Assembly: GCF_001612805.1 (NCBI RefSeq)
Contig: NZ_BDBD01000006.1
Location: 27,653-91,652, forward strand
Direction: 5' to 3'
Length of the DNA stretch: 64,000 nt
Source: Nocardia coubleae NBRC 108252
Lineage (GTDB): Bacteria > Actinomycetota > Actinomycetes > Mycobacteriales > Mycobacteriaceae
In this document: one piece after another, positions 25,015 to 35,100 of the stretch
Layout: each line of letters begins with the position of its first letter
Position numbering within the stretch: the stretch's first letter is position 1
The notes under the pieces: generated by a model
What the model was told of the DNA's origin: nothing
Database searches by the model: none
Seen by the model: only the letters and a program-made list of their open reading frames with translations
Made by a program: the position numbers and the translations under genes

Positions 25015-28000
25015 ATGACCAGCGTCGTCTGTTCCACCGCCCGACCGCTGGCCGAACCGGCCGCGTCCTACGATCTGGCCGACCGGTATCGGTCCGGCGC
25101 GGGTCCGGTCCTGCTCACGGGTGTCCAGGCCATCGCCCGGCTGCTGGTGGAACAGCATGTGCGTGACATCCGCGCCGGGCGCCGGGTCGCGACCTTCGTC
25201 TCGGGGTACCAGGGCAGCCCGCTGGGTGGCGTCGACAAGATGCTGCTCGGCATGCCGGAGGTGCTCACCGAACACGACATCACTTTCGTGCCGGGACTCA
25301 ACGAGGAACTGGCCGCCACCTCGGTGTGGGGCAGCCAGGCCGACCTGCCCGCCGGGCGCCCGACCCACGACGGCGTGGTCGGCGTCTGGTACGGCAAGGG
25401 CCCCGGTGTGGACCGGGCGACCGACGCCATCCGCCACGCCAACATGTACGGGGTGAACCCGCGTGGCGGGGTGTTGCTGCTCGTAGGTGACGATCCGTCG
25501 TCGAAGTCGTCGACCGTGCCCGCCGTGAGCGAACGTTCGCTGGCCGCGATGGGTGTGCCGGTGTTGTTCCCGCGCAATGCGGAGGAGATCATCACCCTCG
25601 GCATGCAGGGCATCGCGCTGTCGCGGGCCTCGGGGTGTGTGGTGGCGTTGAAGATCGTCGCCGATGTCGCCGACGGCGCGTGGACGGTAGACGCCGACGT
25701 GGCCGACCTCGCCGTGACGGTGCCCGAGGTGCAGTGGGAGGGACGGCCTTTCACGTATCGGCAGCGCCCGATGGCCGCTCCGACCGACAGCCTGCTCGCC
25801 GAGGCGGACCTGTACGGCCCGCGCTGGGCGATGGTGCACGCCTACGGCGCGGCCAATGCCATCGACAGCATCGAGGTGGACCCGCCGGAGGCGAAGGTCG
25901 GCATCGCCGCCACCGGAACGACATTCGACGCCGTGCGCCAAGCACTGCTCGAGCTCGGTGTCGACGAGGCCGCGATGCACCGGGCCGGAATCCGGTTGCT
26001 GCGCATCGGGATGCCGTATCCGATCGGCCCGGCCAAGGTCACCGAGTTCGCCCGTGGACTCGAGGAACTGATCGTGGTCGAGGACAAGACCGCCTTCATC
26101 GAGACCCAGATCCGCGAGATCCTCTACGGCACGGAGCACACGCCACGCATCCTCGGCAAGCACGACCAGCGCGGTGCCCGGCTGATGCCGGTCGACGGCG
26201 AACTCGACGCCGGGCGGCTGCTCGCCCCGCTGCGCCGGGTGTTGCGCGAGCGCGTCGAGCTGAAAAAGGCTGCGCCGCCCGCACTTCCGCTGGAGGTGCT
26301 CAGCACCAAGCGCACGCCGTACTTCTGCAGCGGCTGCCCACACAACCGGTCCACCGCCCTGCCCGAGGGCTCGATCGGTGGCGGCGGCATCGGCTGTCAC
26401 ACGCTGGTCACCATGTCGGGCCGCGCCGACAGCGCCGTCACCGGGCTGACGCAGATGGGTGGCGAGGGCAGTCAGTGGATCGGGCAGGCACCGTTCACCG
26501 ATGTGCCGCACCTGTTCCAGAACATCGGCGACGGAACGTTCTTCCACTCCGGGCAGCTGGCCGTGCAGGCGTGCGTGGCGGCGGGAGTGAACATCACCTA
26601 CAAGCTGCTCTACAACGAGGTCGTCGCGATGACCGGGGCGCAGGACGTGGGCGGCATGCTCACCGTCGCGCAGCTCACCCACAAACTCACCGTGGAGGGC
26701 GTGAAGCAGATCATCGTCTGTGCCGACGAGCCGAAGCGGCACAGCAAGCGGGCGCTGGCCAAGGGGACGCTGCTGTGGCATCGTGACCGGCTCGACGAAG
26801 CCCAGCGGATGCTGCGCGAGATCGAGGGCGTCACCGTGCTGATCTACGACCAGCATTGCGCCGCCGACGCCCGCAGGCAGCGCAAACGCGGCACACTGCC
26901 GGTGCGCAACACCCGCGTGGTGATCAACGAGGCCGTCTGCGAGGGCTGCGGCGATTGCGGCACCAAGTCGAACTGCCTGTCCGTGCAACCCGTCGACACC
27001 GAATTCGGGCGCAAGACCCGCATCGATCAGACCTCCTGCAACACCGACTACAGCTGCCTGGACGGCGACTGCCCATCGTTCGTGACGGTGGAGGTGTCAC
27101 CCGACAAGCGTGCCGGCCGCAAAACCCTCGAACCGCCCGCTGTTCCGGATCCGGCACCGGGCGTGCCGCAGCGCACCCAGAACGTGCTCATCGCGGGTAT
27201 CGGCGGCACCGGCATCGTGACGGTGAACCAGGTGCTGGCCACCGCCGCCCTGCGCGCCGGGTACGAGGTGGAGACGCTCGATCAGATCGGCCTGAGTCAG
27301 AAGGCCGGGCCCGTGGTGTCGCACCTGCGGTTCTCGGGTTCGGAGCTGGAACCGGCCAACCGGCTCACCCCGGGCAGCGCGGACTGCCTGCTCGCGGTCG
27401 ACCTGCTGACCGCCACCGATCCCCGATACCTGCGCTACGGCAATTCGGCGAGCACGGTGGCCGTGGCGTCGACGAGCAAGACACCGACCGGCGACATGGT
27501 GTACGACAAGTCGACGTCCTACCCCGAGACCGATACTTTGCTGAATCGCCTTGCCGCCGTGACGCGTTCGATCAACCACTTCGACGCACTCGCGGCTGCG
27601 GAGACCCTGTTCGGCAACACCGCGGCCGCCAATTTCCTCGTCGTCGGCGCGGCGGTACAGGCGGGTGGGTTGCGATTGCCCGTGGCGGCGATCGAGGAAG
27701 CCATCGGGATCAACGGGGTCGCCGTGTCGGCCACCCTTGCCGCGTTCCGCTGGGGCCGTGTCGCCGTCGCGGATCCGGCGGCCTTCGCCGCGGCTGTCGA
27801 CGAGGGGCAGCCGCGGCGGCTCCCGCCGACCGCACCGGCTGAGCTGTTGGCCCACACCGGCTTCGAAGGCGAGGTACGACGGATCGTGGAACGGCGAGCC
27901 GGTGAGCTGGTCGGCTACCAGAACACGACGGTGGCGCGGCGCTACATCGACACGGTCGAAAGCGTCTGGGCGGCAGAACGTTCCGTTACCGAGCGGACCG

Positions 28001-28482
28001 AGTTCAGCGAGGCGGTAGCACGTGGGCTGTACAAGTTCACCGCCTACAAGGACGAGTACGAAGTGGCGCGGCTGCTGGTCGACCCGGCGTTCCTGGCCGA
28101 GGTACAGGCCCAGGTGCCGGGTGGCGAGAAGCTCACCTACAAGCTGCACCCGCCCGTCCTGCGCGCCATGGGCCGGAAGAAGAAGATCGGGCTCGCGCCG
28201 AAATCCCATGTGGCGCTGAAGGTCCTCGCCAAGGGTAAGTTCCTCCGCGGCACGAAGCTCGACCCCTTCGGCTACGCCCACGTGCGCAAGGTCGAACGCG
28301 AACTCCTGGCCCAGTACACCGCCATGGTGACGCGGCTCGCCGCCGAGCTGAGCGAGGAGAACTACGAGACAGCCACTGCGGCAGCCGCTCTCGCCGACGT
28401 CGTGCGCGGCTACGAGGACATCAAACTCGCCAATATCGAGCTGTACCGCGCCGGGCTGCGCGATCTCGGCATCGACTTCTGA
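25015..28482 (+). CDS. Indolepyruvate ferredoxin oxidoreductase, fused subunits
   Basis: This 1155-residue protein converts 2-oxo acids from amino-acid transamination (aryl or branched-chain) to acyl-CoA, reducing ferredoxin. The N-terminal half is the TPP-binding alpha part (VSGYQGSPLGGVDKMLLG at about 64, cluster-like CSGCPHNRS at about 440). A ferredoxin-type cysteine cluster follows (CEGCGDCGTKSNC at about 643). The gamma part has GIGGTGIVTVNQVL at about 729, and a DUF6537-like C-terminal region ends the protein. Start: ATG 25015 is favoured over GTG 25009 because GAGG lies 6 bases upstream. It is followed by a Val/Leu/Phe dehydrogenase gene that could supply its substrates. Confidence 0.92.
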   Translation: MTSVVCSTARPLAEPAASYDLADRYRSGAGPVLLTGVQAIARLLVEQHVRDIRAGRRVATFVSGYQGSPLGGVDKMLLGMPEVLTEHDITFVPGLNEELAATSVWGSQADLPAGRPTHDGVVGVWYGKGPGVDRATDAIRHANMYGVNPRGGVLLLVGDDPSSKSSTVPAVSERSLAAMGVPVLFPRNAEEIITLGMQGIALSRASGCVVALKIVADVADGAWTVDADVADLAVTVPEVQWEGRPFTYRQRPMAAPTDSLLAEADLYGPRWAMVHAYGAANAIDSIEVDPPEAKVGIAATGTTFDAVRQALLELGVDEAAMHRAGIRLLRIGMPYPIGPAKVTEFARGLEELIVVEDKTAFIETQIREILYGTEHTPRILGKHDQRGARLMPVDGELDAGRLLAPLRRVLRERVELKKAAPPALPLEVLSTKRTPYFCSGCPHNRSTALPEGSIGGGGIGCHTLVTMSGRADSAVTGLTQMGGEGSQWIGQAPFTDVPHLFQNIGDGTFFHSGQLAVQACVAAGVNITYKLLYNEVVAMTGAQDVGGMLTVAQLTHKLTVEGVKQIIVCADEPKRHSKRALAKGTLLWHRDRLDEAQRMLREIEGVTVLIYDQHCAADARRQRKRGTLPVRNTRVVINEAVCEGCGDCGTKSNCLSVQPVDTEFGRKTRIDQTSCNTDYSCLDGDCPSFVTVEVSPDKRAGRKTLEPPAVPDPAPGVPQRTQNVLIAGIGGTGIVTVNQVLATAALRAGYEVETLDQIGLSQKAGPVVSHLRFSGSELEPANRLTPGSADCLLAVDLLTATDPRYLRYGNSASTVAVASTSKTPTGDMVYDKSTSYPETDTLLNRLAAVTRSINHFDALAAAETLFGNTAAANFLVVGAAVQAGGLRLPVAAIEEAIGINGVAVSATLAAFRWGRVAVADPAAFAAAVDEGQPRRLPPTAPAELLAHTGFEGEVRRIVERRAGELVGYQNTTVARRYIDTVESVWAAERSVTERTEFSEAVARGLYKFTAYKDEYEVARLLVDPAFLAEVQAQVPGGEKLTYKLHPPVLRAMGRKKKIGLAPKSHVALKVLAKGKFLRGTKLDPFGYAHVRKVERELLAQYTAMVTRLAAELSEENYETATAAAALADVVRGYEDIKLANIELYRAGLRDLGIDF

Positions 28483-28599
28483 GTGATCACGGCGCCGAAT
28501 CCATCGGCGCCCAACAGCACAACATCAGGCCGCAGACCCGCGGCACGAACTAACCACCCGGACACGACCCGTGGTGGAGGCAACCGGAAAGGATCGACA

Positions 28600-29679
28600 G
28601 TGACCGTCGCACACCCCGAAGCAGGAGTTTTCGGACGATCGCACGAGTTGAGTGCCCGCGCCCACGAGCAGGTGGTGTTCTGCGAGGACGACAGGTCCGG
28701 GCTGAAGGCGATCATCGCCATCCACTCAACGGCGCTCGGCCCGGCGCTCGGCGGCACCCGCTTCTACCCCTACGCCGACGAATCCGCGGCGTTGCAGGAC
28801 GTGCTGCGACTGTCCTGGGGCATGACCTACAAGGCCGCCGCCGCGGGTGTCGACCTCGGCGGCGGCAAGGCCGTCATCATCGGTGACCCGGCGACGATGA
28901 AGAGCGAGGAACTGCTCGCCGCCTACGCGCGTTTCGTCGACACCCTCGGCGGCCGCTACATCACCGCGGGCGACGTGGGCACCACCACCGACGACCTCGA
29001 CATCATCGGCAGGCACACCCGCTACGTCACCGGCCGCAGCGTCGCCGCGGGCGGCAGCGGTGACAGCGCCCGGCTCACCGCGCTCGGCGTGTTCCAGGCC
29101 ATGCGCGCGGGCGCCGAATCCGTGTGGGGCGCACCGACACTGGCAGGCCGCACCGTCGGCGTGGAAGGCGTCGGCAAGGTCGGCCGCGAGCTCACCGCCT
29201 TGCTGCTCGCCGACGGCGCCGAGGTGTGCGTGACGGATGTGAACGAAGCGGCGCTGCGCCGCATCGCCTCCGAGCACCCCGAGGTCCGGCTGCTGTCCAC
29301 GGTCTCGACCGCACCGGTCGACGTGTACGCCCCCTGCGCGCTCGGCGCCACCCTCACCGCGTCGACCGCCGCGACGATCGAGGCCAAACTCGTCTGCGGC
29401 GCGGCCAACAACCAACTCGCCACCCCCGATGTGGAGCAGGCACTCACCGAACGCGGCATCACCTGGGTCCCCGACTTCGTCGCCAACAGCGGCGGACTCA
29501 TCCAGGTGGCAGGCGAATTGCGCGCCGCCCCACCCGCCGAGGTGGAAGCCGAGGTCACCGACATCTTCCCGCGCTGCCGCGAGATCATCGCCGCGGCGAA
29601 AGCCGACGGTATCGCCACCGGTGCCGCCGCCAATCGATTCGCCGAACGCCGTCTCGACGCCATCCCCCGCTCGCTCTGA
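28600..29679 (+). CDS. Leu/Phe/Val dehydrogenase (valine dehydrogenase-type)
   Basis: This encodes 359 residues from GTG 28600, preceded by GGAAAGGA. It carries out NAD-dependent oxidative deamination of a branched-chain or aromatic amino acid to the 2-oxo acid. The catalytic lysine region is GMTYKAAAAGVDLGGGKAVI, preceded by the substrate loop LGPALGGTRFYPY. The NAD-binding Rossmann motif is GVEGVGKVGREL (about 188). Length matches Leu/Val dehydrogenases rather than the longer glutamate enzymes. It feeds the oxidoreductase encoded upstream, and a permease gene follows 29 bases downstream. Val versus Phe preference cannot be read. Confidence 0.92.
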   Translation: MTVAHPEAGVFGRSHELSARAHEQVVFCEDDRSGLKAIIAIHSTALGPALGGTRFYPYADESAALQDVLRLSWGMTYKAAAAGVDLGGGKAVIIGDPATMKSEELLAAYARFVDTLGGRYITAGDVGTTTDDLDIIGRHTRYVTGRSVAAGGSGDSARLTALGVFQAMRAGAESVWGAPTLAGRTVGVEGVGKVGRELTALLLADGAEVCVTDVNEAALRRIASEHPEVRLLSTVSTAPVDVYAPCALGATLTASTAATIEAKLVCGAANNQLATPDVEQALTERGITWVPDFVANSGGLIQVAGELRAAPPAEVEAEVTDIFPRCREIIAAAKADGIATGAAANRFAERRLDAIPRSL

Positions 29680-29708
29680 GCGCGCCCGAGTTTCAAGGAG
29701 GAGACACA

Positions 29709-31202
29709 GTGGCGATCACGAGCGGGTTGTTCCGCACGAAATCTGTCGAGCAATCGATCCGGGACACCGACGATCCCGATGCCAAGCTGCGCAAGGACCT
29801 GACGGCGAAGGACCTCACGATCTTCGGTGTCGCGGTGGTGATCGGTGCGGGCATCTTCACCCTCACCGCCCGCACCGCGGGCACGGTGGCCGGGCCCGCG
29901 GTCTCGCTCGCGTTCGTCTTCGCGGCCATCGCGTGCGGGCTCACCGCCCTCTGCTACGCCGAGTTCGCCTCGACCGTTCCGGTGGCGGGCAGCGCGTACA
30001 CCTTCGCCTACGCCACGTTCGGTGAGGTGATCGCCTGGATCATCGGCTGGGATCTGATCCTGGAATTCGCGCTCGCGGTCTCCGTGGTCGCCAAGGGCTG
30101 GTCGCAATATCTCGGTGACGTGCTCGGGTCGTCGGCACCGGTGGTGCACATCGGGTCGGTGAGTTTCGACTGGGGTGCGGTGGTGATCATCGCGGTGGTC
30201 GGCGTGCTGCTGGCCACCGGGACGAAGCTGTCGTCGCGGGTCTCGGCCATCGCCGTCGCCATCAAGCTCGGCGTGATCGCGCTGGTGCTCGTCGTCGGCG
30301 CGACCTACTTCAAGCCGTCGAACCTGTCGCCCTACATTCCGCCCGCCGAGCCGTCGGAGAAGGCCGAGGGGCTGCGGCAGTCGCTGTTCGCCTTCGTCAC
30401 CGGGTCCGGCGGCACCAGCTACGGCTGGTACGGCCTGCTCGCCGCCGCCAGCCTGGTGTTCTTCGCCTTCATCGGCTTCGATGTCGTCGCCACCACCGCC
30501 GAGGAGACCCGCAACCCGCAGCGCGACATCCCGCGCGGCATCCTCGGTTCGCTGGCCATCGTGACCGTGCTCTACATCGCGGTGTCGCTGGTCCTCACCG
30601 GCATGGTCTCCTACACTCAGCTCGCCGACGGCAATGCCACCCTCGCAACAGCTTTCGCCATCCACGGCGCCACCTGGGTGAAGAACATCATCGCCATCGG
30701 CGCCCTGGCCGGGCTCTCGACGGTGGTCATGGTGATGTTCCTCGGGCAGACCCGGGTGCTGTTCGCCATGGCCCGCGACGGACTGCTCCCCCGCAGCTTG
30801 GCACAGACCGGTCGCAAGGGCACGCCGGTGCGGCTCACCGTGATCGTCGGTGTGATCTGCGCGCTGCTCGCCGGGTTCGTCGACTTCGGCACGCTCGAGG
30901 AAATGGTCAATATCGGCACGCTGGTCGCCTTCGTGCTGGTGGCGGTGGGCGTGCTGGTCCTGCGTCGCACCCGCCCCGACCTGCCGCGCGGGTTCCGCGT
31001 GCCGTTCGTCCCGGTTGTTCCCGTGCTCGGCGCGCTGGCCTGCCTGTGGCTGATGGTCAACCTCTCCATCGAGACCTGGCTGCGCTTCATCATCTGGATG
31101 GCACTCGGTGTCTTCGTCTACTTCGCCTACGGCCGCAGGCATTCCGTGCTCGGTCGCCGACGACCGGATCCGGACAAGCCGGAATTGACACCAGTGGGAT
31201 AG
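29709..31202 (+). CDS. APC-family amino acid permease
   Basis: This encodes 497 residues from GTG 29709, with AAGGAGGAG upstream. It has about 12 transmembrane helices. The first carries the substrate-binding motif VVIGAGIFTLTAR, and the consensus FFAFIGFDVVATTAEE and ETRNPQRDIPRGI of cationic/neutral amino acid transporters (APC, CAT type) follow. It imports amino acids at the cytoplasmic membrane, most likely the substrates of the dehydrogenase encoded 29 bases upstream. A perfect hairpin terminator lies 9 bases after the stop. Confidence 0.93.
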   Translation: MAITSGLFRTKSVEQSIRDTDDPDAKLRKDLTAKDLTIFGVAVVIGAGIFTLTARTAGTVAGPAVSLAFVFAAIACGLTALCYAEFASTVPVAGSAYTFAYATFGEVIAWIIGWDLILEFALAVSVVAKGWSQYLGDVLGSSAPVVHIGSVSFDWGAVVIIAVVGVLLATGTKLSSRVSAIAVAIKLGVIALVLVVGATYFKPSNLSPYIPPAEPSEKAEGLRQSLFAFVTGSGGTSYGWYGLLAAASLVFFAFIGFDVVATTAEETRNPQRDIPRGILGSLAIVTVLYIAVSLVLTGMVSYTQLADGNATLATAFAIHGATWVKNIIAIGALAGLSTVVMVMFLGQTRVLFAMARDGLLPRSLAQTGRKGTPVRLTVIVGVICALLAGFVDFGTLEEMVNIGTLVAFVLVAVGVLVLRRTRPDLPRGFRVPFVPVVPVLGALACLWLMVNLSIETWLRFIIWMALGVFVYFAYGRRHSVLGRRRPDPDKPELTPVG

Positions 31203-31211
31203 GCCACGTTC

Positions 31212-31244
31212 CACCTCCCCTGGCACTGAGTGCCAGGGGAGGTG
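31212..31244 (+). terminator. Hairpin terminator of the amino-acid catabolism operon
   Basis: Perfect 14-bp arms (cacctcccctggca / tgccaggggaggtg) with a 5-base loop, followed by aaataatc. It lies 9 bases after the permease stop and ends before the fadB2-like gene. Confidence 0.82.
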
Positions 31245-31292
31245 AAATAATCGCCGGGACAGCCAGGGAAACGCGATGTTGGGAGTTCTGCA

Positions 31293-32144
31293 GTGGAGTT
31301 GATCGGTGTAATCGGTGGCGGCACGATGGGTGCGGGTATCGCCGAGGTGTGTGCCAAGGCGGGCAGCTCGGTGCTCGTGCTCGAGACCAAGCAGGAGTTC
31401 GCCGATGCCGCGCAGCAGCGCATCGCCACCTCGATCAGCAAGGGTGTGGCGCGCGGCAAGATCTCCCAGGAAGACGCCGACGCGGCCATCGCCCGCGTGC
31501 GGGTGACCCTGGACATGGACGAGTTCGCCGACCGCGACCTGGTGATCGAGGCCGCCCCGGAGATCGAGTCGCTGAAGTACGAGATCTTCGGCAAGCTGGA
31601 CAAGATCGTCAAGCCCGAGGGCATCCTGGCCACCAACACCTCCTCGATCCCGGTGATCAAGGTGGCCGGCGCCACCCAGCGACCCGAGCGCGTGGTCGGC
31701 GTGCACTTCTTCAACCCGGTGCCGGTGATGCCGCTGGTCGAGATCATCTCCACCCTGGTCACCGCCCCCGAGGCGGCCGAGGCCGTCACCGACTACGCCA
31801 AGAACACCCTCGGCAAGCTGACCGTGCAGGCCGGTGACCGTTCCGGTTTCATCGTCAACGCGCTGCTCATCCCGTACCTGTGCTCCGCGATCCGGATGCT
31901 CGAGTCGGGTTACGCCACCGCCGAGGACATCGATACCGCGATGAAGGGCGGCTGCGGTTACCCGATGGGCCCGCTGACGCTGCTCGACACCGTCGGCCTC
32001 GACATCGCGCTCGCCGCCGCCGAGTCGCTGTACGCCGAGTTCGCCGAGCCGCACTACGCCCCGCCTGCCCTGCTGCGCCGCATGGTCGACGCGGGTCGCC
32101 TCGGCCGCAAGACCGGTCGCGGTTTCTACGACTACGCCAAGTGA
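31293..32144 (+). CDS. fadB2: 3-hydroxybutyryl-CoA dehydrogenase
   Basis: This 283-residue enzyme oxidises 3-hydroxyacyl-CoA with NAD(P). The Rossmann motif GVIGGGTMGAGIAEV is at the N-terminus. The 3-hydroxyacyl-CoA dehydrogenase signature appears as HFFNPVPVMPLVEII, which holds the catalytic His, and the C-terminal dimerisation domain includes GYPMGPLTLLDTVGLDI. Length equals mycobacterial FadB2. The start is GTG 31293 with GGGAG upstream. It is separated from the permease by a terminator and so has its own promoter. Role: short-chain fatty acid or branched-chain oxidation. Confidence 0.93.
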   Translation: MELIGVIGGGTMGAGIAEVCAKAGSSVLVLETKQEFADAAQQRIATSISKGVARGKISQEDADAAIARVRVTLDMDEFADRDLVIEAAPEIESLKYEIFGKLDKIVKPEGILATNTSSIPVIKVAGATQRPERVVGVHFFNPVPVMPLVEIISTLVTAPEAAEAVTDYAKNTLGKLTVQAGDRSGFIVNALLIPYLCSAIRMLESGYATAEDIDTAMKGGCGYPMGPLTLLDTVGLDIALAAAESLYAEFAEPHYAPPALLRRMVDAGRLGRKTGRGFYDYAK

Positions 32145-32150
32145 GAACCT

Positions 32151-32178
32151 GGTCCCGCGCCCGCCCGGGCGCGGGACC
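32151..32178. terminator. Bidirectional hairpin terminator
   Basis: Perfect 12-bp arms (ggtcccgcgccc / gggcgcgggacc) and a GCCC loop fill the gap between the convergent fadB2-like gene and the NRPS gene. Confidence 0.82.
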
Positions 32179-32181
32179 GGC

Positions 32182-35100
32182 TCAGGCGACGCCCGCCGGG
32201 GCCGGGAAGAACCCGGTCTCGATGTAGTGGTCGAAATAGCGGGCGATGACGGCCGCGTCGACCGCCGGAATATCGATGGGCAGCGTTTCGGCCGACTCGA
32301 CGCTGCTCGACTCGACCGCGTCGAGCACCGAGCTCGCCCCCGCCGCCGCGACCGCCGCCACATAGTTGCCGCTCAGTGCCGACGCACGCGCCAGCATCGG
32401 GTCGACACCCGGCTGTTCGGCGGCCGTGGTGAGGATCTGCCCGAACTCCATCGGATCGATGAAGTCGAAACGGTAACCGCGCCGCACGATCTCGTCGTAG
32501 ACGATGCCGAGCGGCACCTCCGGACCCGCCGCCCGGAACACCTGACCCAGCGCCGAATCGTCACGTGACCGCCGCACGATGCCCGCCGCGACGTAGTCGA
32601 CCGGCGCCATCCCGATCGCGACCGAGCGCACGTCGACGGCCGTGCCGAGCACGAGCATCGAGCGAAGCATCGTCCACCAGGCGTCCTCGGCCGGTGCGAC
32701 GCCGGTGCGGGAATCACCGGTGATGAGGCCGGGCCGGTACACCGCGATCGGCACGCCGCGCTCGGCCGCCGTGTGCATCAACTGTTCGGCGACCCACTTG
32801 GTGAGCGCGTAGCCCGGAAGCCCGGCAGGCACGCCGTCGGCCTGCGGAATGCCCGCGAGCACCGACGTCGTCGATACGTAGTGCACCGCTTTGACGCGGG
32901 TGGTGGTGGCCAGGCGCAGCACCTCGGTGGTTCCACCGACATTGGCCTCGCGCATCCGCCCGTACGGCTCGAGATGATTCACCAGGGCGCCGTTGTGGTA
33001 GATCACGTCGATCCGGTCGGCCAGTTCGGCGAAGCGGCGTGGGTCGATGCCGAGCTGCGGCCGGGCGAGATCGCCTGGGACACCGGCCAATCGGGCCCGA
33101 TCGACCTCTATGCCGTATCCGGCCGCCGTGGCGACCACACGGTCGAGTGCGGTGTGGGCGTCGGCGGCGCGCACCAGGCAGTGAACGGTGGCGGTGGTGT
33201 GCTCGAGCAGTTCGCGCAGCAGGAAGCTGCCGAGGAATCCGGTGGCGCCGGTGAGCAGGATGTTCGCCGGTTCACCCGAGCGCGGTGGGACGCACCCGTC
33301 GAGCGTGATCGACGGATCGAGCACCCGGTCGAGCGCCGGATCGGGGCCGGTCGAGGAGGCCGCCTTCTCGTCGCGCAGAGCCAGCGCCAGGTCGCTGACC
33401 AGCGGATAGCTGAACAGCAGCCGCAATGCGACCTCGATGCCGAGCCGTTCGGCCAAACTCGCGCGCACCCGGATCGCCGACAGCGAGGTACCGCCGAGGA
33501 CGAAGAAGTCGTCGTCGCGGCCCACCCGCTCCAACTCGAGCACGCTCGCGAACACCTCCGCGACGACTCGTTCGTCGTCGGTGACCGGTGCCTGGTACTC
33601 ACGGATCTCGCGCGCGGGTGCGGGCAGCGCCTTGCGATCGAGCTTGCCGGTCGCGCCGAGCGGGAACTCGTCGAGCGCGAGCACCCGGTGCGGGATCATG
33701 TACGGCGGCAACAGGGTTCGCGCGGTGGCCAGCACCTCGGCGACATCGACGCCGGACGGCGTGACGTAACCGACGAGCTGTTCGTGGTGCACCGTCACCG
33801 CCGCACCGGCCACCGACGGATGCGCGCGCAGTGCCGCCTCGATCTCGCCGGGTTCGATGCGCAGGCCGTGCAGCTTGAGCTGTACGTCGGTGCGGCCGAG
33901 GTAGGTCAGTTCGCCGGTGGGCAAGCGGCGCACCAGGTCACCGGTGCGGTACATGCGTTCGCCGACCGGACCGTAGGGGTCGGCGACGAACCGTTCCATC
34001 GTGCGACCGGGGCTCCCCAGGTATCCGCGGGCGAGTTGCGCACCGGCCAGGTACAGCTCGCCGGGTGTGCCGAGGGGCACCGGCCGCAGCCGGGCGTCGA
34101 GCACATAGGCGCGAGAGTTCCAGTGCGGCAGGCCGATCGGGACGATGCCGTCACCTACCTCGGTGACGTCGGCGGCGGTGATCGAGACGGTCGCCTCGGT
34201 CGGCCCGTACAGGTTGTGCAACCGGCCGGAGGTGGCGGCGGCGAAACGGGCGACGGTCGCGTTCGGCAGCGCCTCACCGCCCACCCAGACCGCACGCAGC
34301 GACCGCAGTGCGCCCGCGGGCGCGGCGTCGAGGAGCATCTGCAGCACCGACGGCACGATGGTCGTGCCGGTGACACCGTGGCGCGCGATGATATCCGCCA
34401 GGTAGGCGGGGTCGGTGAGTCCGTGCGCGGCGGCGACGACCATGTGGGCCCCGGCGCGCAGCGGCGTCGCGAAACCGATCATCGAGGCGTCGAAGGTGAA
34501 CGGAATCGACTGCAGCACAACATCGACGGCGCCGACCGCGTACTCGCCGACCATGTACGCGGTCTGGTTCACGATCGCCGAATGCGGTACCCCGACACCC
34601 TTGGGTTTGCCGGTGGAGCCCGAGGTGAAGATCACGTAGGCCAGGTCGAGGGTCCGCAGCGGACGCAGCCGGTCGGCGTCGGTGAGCCAAGTGTCCGAGA
34701 AGGCGTTCAGCGCACCGGAATTCGCGACCAGGTCGACCGAGATCACGGGCAGGTCGTCGACCTCGACGGTGTCGGCGACCGTGCTGAGCACGCAGGCCGG
34801 GCGCGCGGCGGTCAGGATGTCGGCGCGGCGTTCGGCGGGCGACTCCGGGTCGATCGGCACATACGCGCCGCCCGCCGCGAAGACCGCGTACATGGCGACG
34901 ACCAGGTCGAGCGACGGCCGGATCGCCACCCCGACGGTGCTGCCCGGCCCGACGCCGGTCGCCACGAGCAACCGGGCCAGCCGGTTGACCCGGCTCGCGA
35001 GCTCGCGGTAGGTCAGGGTTCGATCGGCGAACGTCACCGCGGGCGCCTCCGGGGTGCGCGACGCCTGCGTGCGGAACTCGTCGAGCAGTGTCACGTCGGG

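Noticed and set aside
24961..28281. Long minus-strand frames opposite the oxidoreductase
   Set aside because: Shadow frames; the plus-strand gene carries TPP and iron-sulfur motifs.
29022..32363. 1113-residue minus-strand open frame
   Set aside because: It runs antisense to the dehydrogenase, permease and fadB2 genes, which have complete family motifs; low-complexity His/Asp/Arg-rich translation.
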